DNA from: Candidatus Competibacteraceae bacterium
Lineage (GTDB): Bacteria > Pseudomonadota > Gammaproteobacteria > Competibacterales > Competibacteraceae
Length of the DNA stretch: 7,153 nt
Assembly: GCA_007120095.1 (NCBI GenBank)
Contig: SKOM01000153.1
Location: 1 to 7,153, forward strand
Reading direction: 5' to 3'
Below are positions 5,615-7,153 of this stretch, in pieces. Within the stretch, counting starts at the first letter, position 1. Each line of letters opens with the position of its first letter. The translations under genes and the position numbers were made by a program. The notes beneath the pieces are model-generated. The model saw only the letters and a list, made by a program, of their open reading frames with translations, did no database searches and was not told the origin of the DNA.

Positions 5615-5967
5615 CTGTCGAGTACCGTGACCTGTACCGGTACGACACCTCTGCGTAGCATTTGCAATTGACGGGCGGCTGATTTGCTAAGATCGATCAC
5701 CCGACCGCGCACAAAGGGGCCACGATCATTGATGGTGACGACCACTGACTGACCGGTATCCCGGCGGGTGACCCGCACCCGTGTCCCGCAGGGCAAGCGC
5801 TTGTGTGCCGCGGTCAACCGCGATTGATCAAAACGCTGTCCACAAGCCGTAGTACGACCATGGAATTTATCGTGATAAAAACTGGCATAGCCGCGCTCGG
5901 CCATAGCCAGCGAACTTTTGCCCAGACCACAGGCAAGCAGTAGCAGACCAGCAATGATTTTTTTCAT
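5611..5967 (-). CDS. Short RlpA-like double-psi beta-barrel protein, exported
   Basis: From the ATG at 5965-5967 (AGG of a Shine-Dalgarno six bases upstream) this gives 118 residues. It starts MKKIIAGLLLLACGLG, an export signal; LLAC at Cys13 could serve as a lipobox, or signal peptidase I could cut after AMA (Ala23). The rest is one double-psi beta-barrel as in RlpA, the septal lytic transglycosylase: GYASFYHDKFHGRTTACGQ (26-44), LTAAHKRLPCGT (51-62), INDRGPF (79-85) and RVIDLSKSAA (89-98). The conserved Asp81 is present, but the catalytic Glu of the usual T-A-N-G-E block is Gln44. Cys42 and Cys60 replace the common Asn and Phe and may form a disulfide. The SPOR domain of true RlpA is absent. 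It may bind peptidoglycan without cutting it, or belong to a divergent subgroup. A start at 6030 is possible but would put extra residues before the signal. Confidence 0.85.
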   Translation of the reverse strand: MKKIIAGLLLLACGLGKSSLAMAERGYASFYHDKFHGRTTACGQRFDQSRLTAAHKRLPCGTRVRVTRRDTGQSVVVTINDRGPFVRGRVIDLSKSAARQLQMLRRGVVPVQVTVLDS

Positions 5968-6001
5968 GGATGCCTGGTATAGGGAAAATGAAGTCTTTAA
6001 G

Positions 6002-6030
6002 AGAATAAACGCTCTATTCAAGGAGTTCAA
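6002..6030 (-). promoter_or_regulatory. Possible promoter of the RlpA-like gene
   Basis: On the - strand, TTGAAC (6030-6025, 4 of 6) is followed after exactly 17 bases by TATTCT (6007-6002, 4 of 6). It lies in the 71-base gap behind the hydrolase gene and would start transcription near 5995, about 28 bases before the ATG at 5967. This also argues against the longer start at 6030. Confidence 0.4.
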
Positions 6031-6038
6031 GTTTTGAT

Positions 6039-7115
6039 TTATCTCCTCCGAAACCGATACATTGCTGTAGCCGCAGCAAATTCCAGATCTTCCTCCGCCC
6101 GCTCCCCGGTGAATGCCTTACGGAAGAACCGGGTAACGGCGGCGTTGGCGCTTTTGACCGGATCACCCTCAAAATAGGCATGTGATTTACCCACCGATGG
6201 AGCGTTGGTGAAGTCGATATACAGTGCCTGCTGCGCTTCAAGGTTGTGGCGGGTGTGACCGAGGCGAGCGAGTTGAGCTTCCCCGAGCTTCATCCTGGAC
6301 ACGCCGAGTGCCGAGTCGTTCTCGTTGATGGTTATGTACACCGTCTTGTGGCACAGGATTTTGTCCACCCACAGAGCATGGTCAAGATTGTTGGTATCGG
6401 CAGCGACCAGCACTACGTTGTCGAAGGTGAGCTGGTTGCCCTCGTTGGCGGTCGACAGCAGCATGTGTTTGTAGAGGTAGTTGCCCATGCTGTGCAGCAT
6501 CAGGTTGACGGTGAATGGACAGCCCTCGGCGATCAGATCAGCGAAATGCTGGTCGCGACGTTCGACATCGTCCGGGAATTGCTGTTGTGCGGCCTGCCAG
6601 GATTGCTCCATCAGATCCTGATTGAACTGGGTTAGGTACTTGTGGATGCGCATCAGCACCCGTTCGAAAGCACCAGTTGAGGCGCGGGCGTCGCGCTTGT
6701 CACTTTTATAGTCGAGTGTGCCACGCAACCCACCGCCGCGGGCCGGCCAGGAAAAGGCCAACACTTCGACGTTGTAGCGTTGTTGCAGCCGCTCGGCCCG
6801 ATCCAGCACCGCCTTGATGTCGTTGTTGTAGCCGTGGACGAAGACCAGCAGGTGTTTCTTGTCCTGACGAACCCGCTCCAGCAGTTTGGCGGCGACGTAG
6901 CGGCTGGCATAGACGGTGCCTTCGGCAGGCAGGCCGATCTCGGTCTTCATCTCCGAGGTCAGCTCATCGGGCAGAATATTGATTTCCCAGCTGCGGCCTC
7001 GCTTGGTGGCTTCCACCAGACGTAGCTCGTTCGGACCTTGCTCGCTCGGGGTGCCACCCAGGCGGGCGATCCCTTTAGCGTTTTTATCAAGACTGCGGTT
7101 GGTGACTAAGTACAT
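6039..7115 (-). CDS. Alpha/beta hydrolase, DUF900 type
   Basis: This 358-residue protein has the serine hydrolase layout of the DUF900 group. The oxyanion block is LLVFVHGYNN (89-98), the next strand is EVLAFSWPARG (117-127), the nucleophile elbow is LMLHSMGN with Ser209, a strand ending in Asp240 (VVLVAAD) offers the acid, and His312 in SHAYFEGD is the likely base. The triad therefore appears complete. Substrates of this group are not established; esterase or lipase activity is the usual guess. No signal peptide or membrane helix is seen, so it is probably cytoplasmic. The start at 7115 has a strong AAAGGAG eight bases upstream. The RlpA-like gene follows in the same direction after 71 bases; it may have its own promoter, and no functional link is evident. 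Confidence 0.85.
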   Translation of the reverse strand: MYLVTNRSLDKNAKGIARLGGTPSEQGPNELRLVEATKRGRSWEINILPDELTSEMKTEIGLPAEGTVYASRYVAAKLLERVRQDKKHLLVFVHGYNNDIKAVLDRAERLQQRYNVEVLAFSWPARGGGLRGTLDYKSDKRDARASTGAFERVLMRIHKYLTQFNQDLMEQSWQAAQQQFPDDVERRDQHFADLIAEGCPFTVNLMLHSMGNYLYKHMLLSTANEGNQLTFDNVVLVAADTNNLDHALWVDKILCHKTVYITINENDSALGVSRMKLGEAQLARLGHTRHNLEAQQALYIDFTNAPSVGKSHAYFEGDPVKSANAAVTRFFRKAFTGERAEEDLEFAAATAMYRFRRR

Positions 7116-7123
7116 GAGTTGTT

Positions 7124-7130
7124 CTCCTTT
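7124..7130 (-). promoter_or_regulatory. Strong ribosome binding site of the DUF900 hydrolase
   Basis: AAAGGAG on the - strand lies eight bases before the ATG at 7115-7113 and fixes the start of the hydrolase. Confidence 0.75.
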
Positions 7131-7141
7131 TGATCTATATT

Positions 7142-7147
7142 ATTATA
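7142..7147 (-). promoter_or_regulatory. Consensus -10 box upstream of the hydrolase
   Basis: On the - strand a perfect TATAAT lies at 7147-7142, giving a predicted start of transcription near 7135 and a leader of about 20 bases. The -35 region lies beyond the window edge, so the promoter cannot be completed. Confidence 0.45.
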
Positions 7148-7153
7148 GTCAAG

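Noticed and set aside
5634..5643. GTACCGGTAC palindrome near the end of the BKACE/RlpA-like junction
   Set aside because: It lies inside the RlpA-like coding sequence (VPVQV codons), is only 10 bases, and has no T tract, so there is no support for a role.
5968..6030. Start of the RlpA-like gene at 6030
   Set aside because: It adds 21 residues before a clear MKK-hydrophobic signal, lies upstream of the likely promoter's start site, and the ATG at 5967 has a ribosome binding site.

Overview
The window looks like a chromosomal stretch of a proteobacterium, probably a gammaproteobacterium. This rests on gene style, moderately GC-rich composition, Shine-Dalgarno sites, an RlpA-like exported protein, and REP-type palindromes with a REP-associated tyrosine transposase remnant. 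I cannot name a genus from the sequence alone.

Left part (1-2789, + strand): the last 45 codons of a transglutaminase-like protein, a 194-base spacer with repeats and palindromes, a circularly permuted ATP-grasp protein (333-1814), and an alpha-E domain protein (1830-2789) spaced 15 bases behind it with a strong ribosome binding site. This is a recognised conserved bacterial module. It is predicted to form amide bonds in, or peptide tags on, an unknown product. It is not new, but its substrate is not known.

Middle (2849-5614, + strand): a class III PLP aminotransferase (2849-4186) and a beta-keto acid cleavage (BKACE/DUF849) protein (4781-5614). The two probably serve one amino/keto acid pathway. 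They are separated by about 590 bases of mobile-element debris: a truncated REP-associated transposase on the - strand carrying a perfect 20-base palindrome inside its reading frame, then an IS1-like zinc-ribbon fragment broken by an 11-base tandem duplication. The BKACE protein keeps the metal ligands (His50, His52, Glu230) but has Arg18, Gln143 and Asn231 where characterised members have acidic residues. Its chemistry may therefore differ.

Right part (5611-7115, - strand): a short exported RlpA-like double-psi beta-barrel protein whose catalytic Glu position is Gln, and upstream of it a DUF900-type alpha/beta hydrolase with an intact catalytic triad, a strong ribosome binding site and a consensus -10 box at the window edge. 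The RlpA-like gene and the BKACE gene converge and share a TTAA, each using it for its TAA stop.

No rRNA, tRNA, CRISPR array or intact insertion sequence was seen. The least ordinary points are the altered BKACE active site next to its aminotransferase, the in-frame REP palindrome in the transposase remnant, the 11-base duplication scar, and the repeat-rich leader of the ATP-grasp gene.
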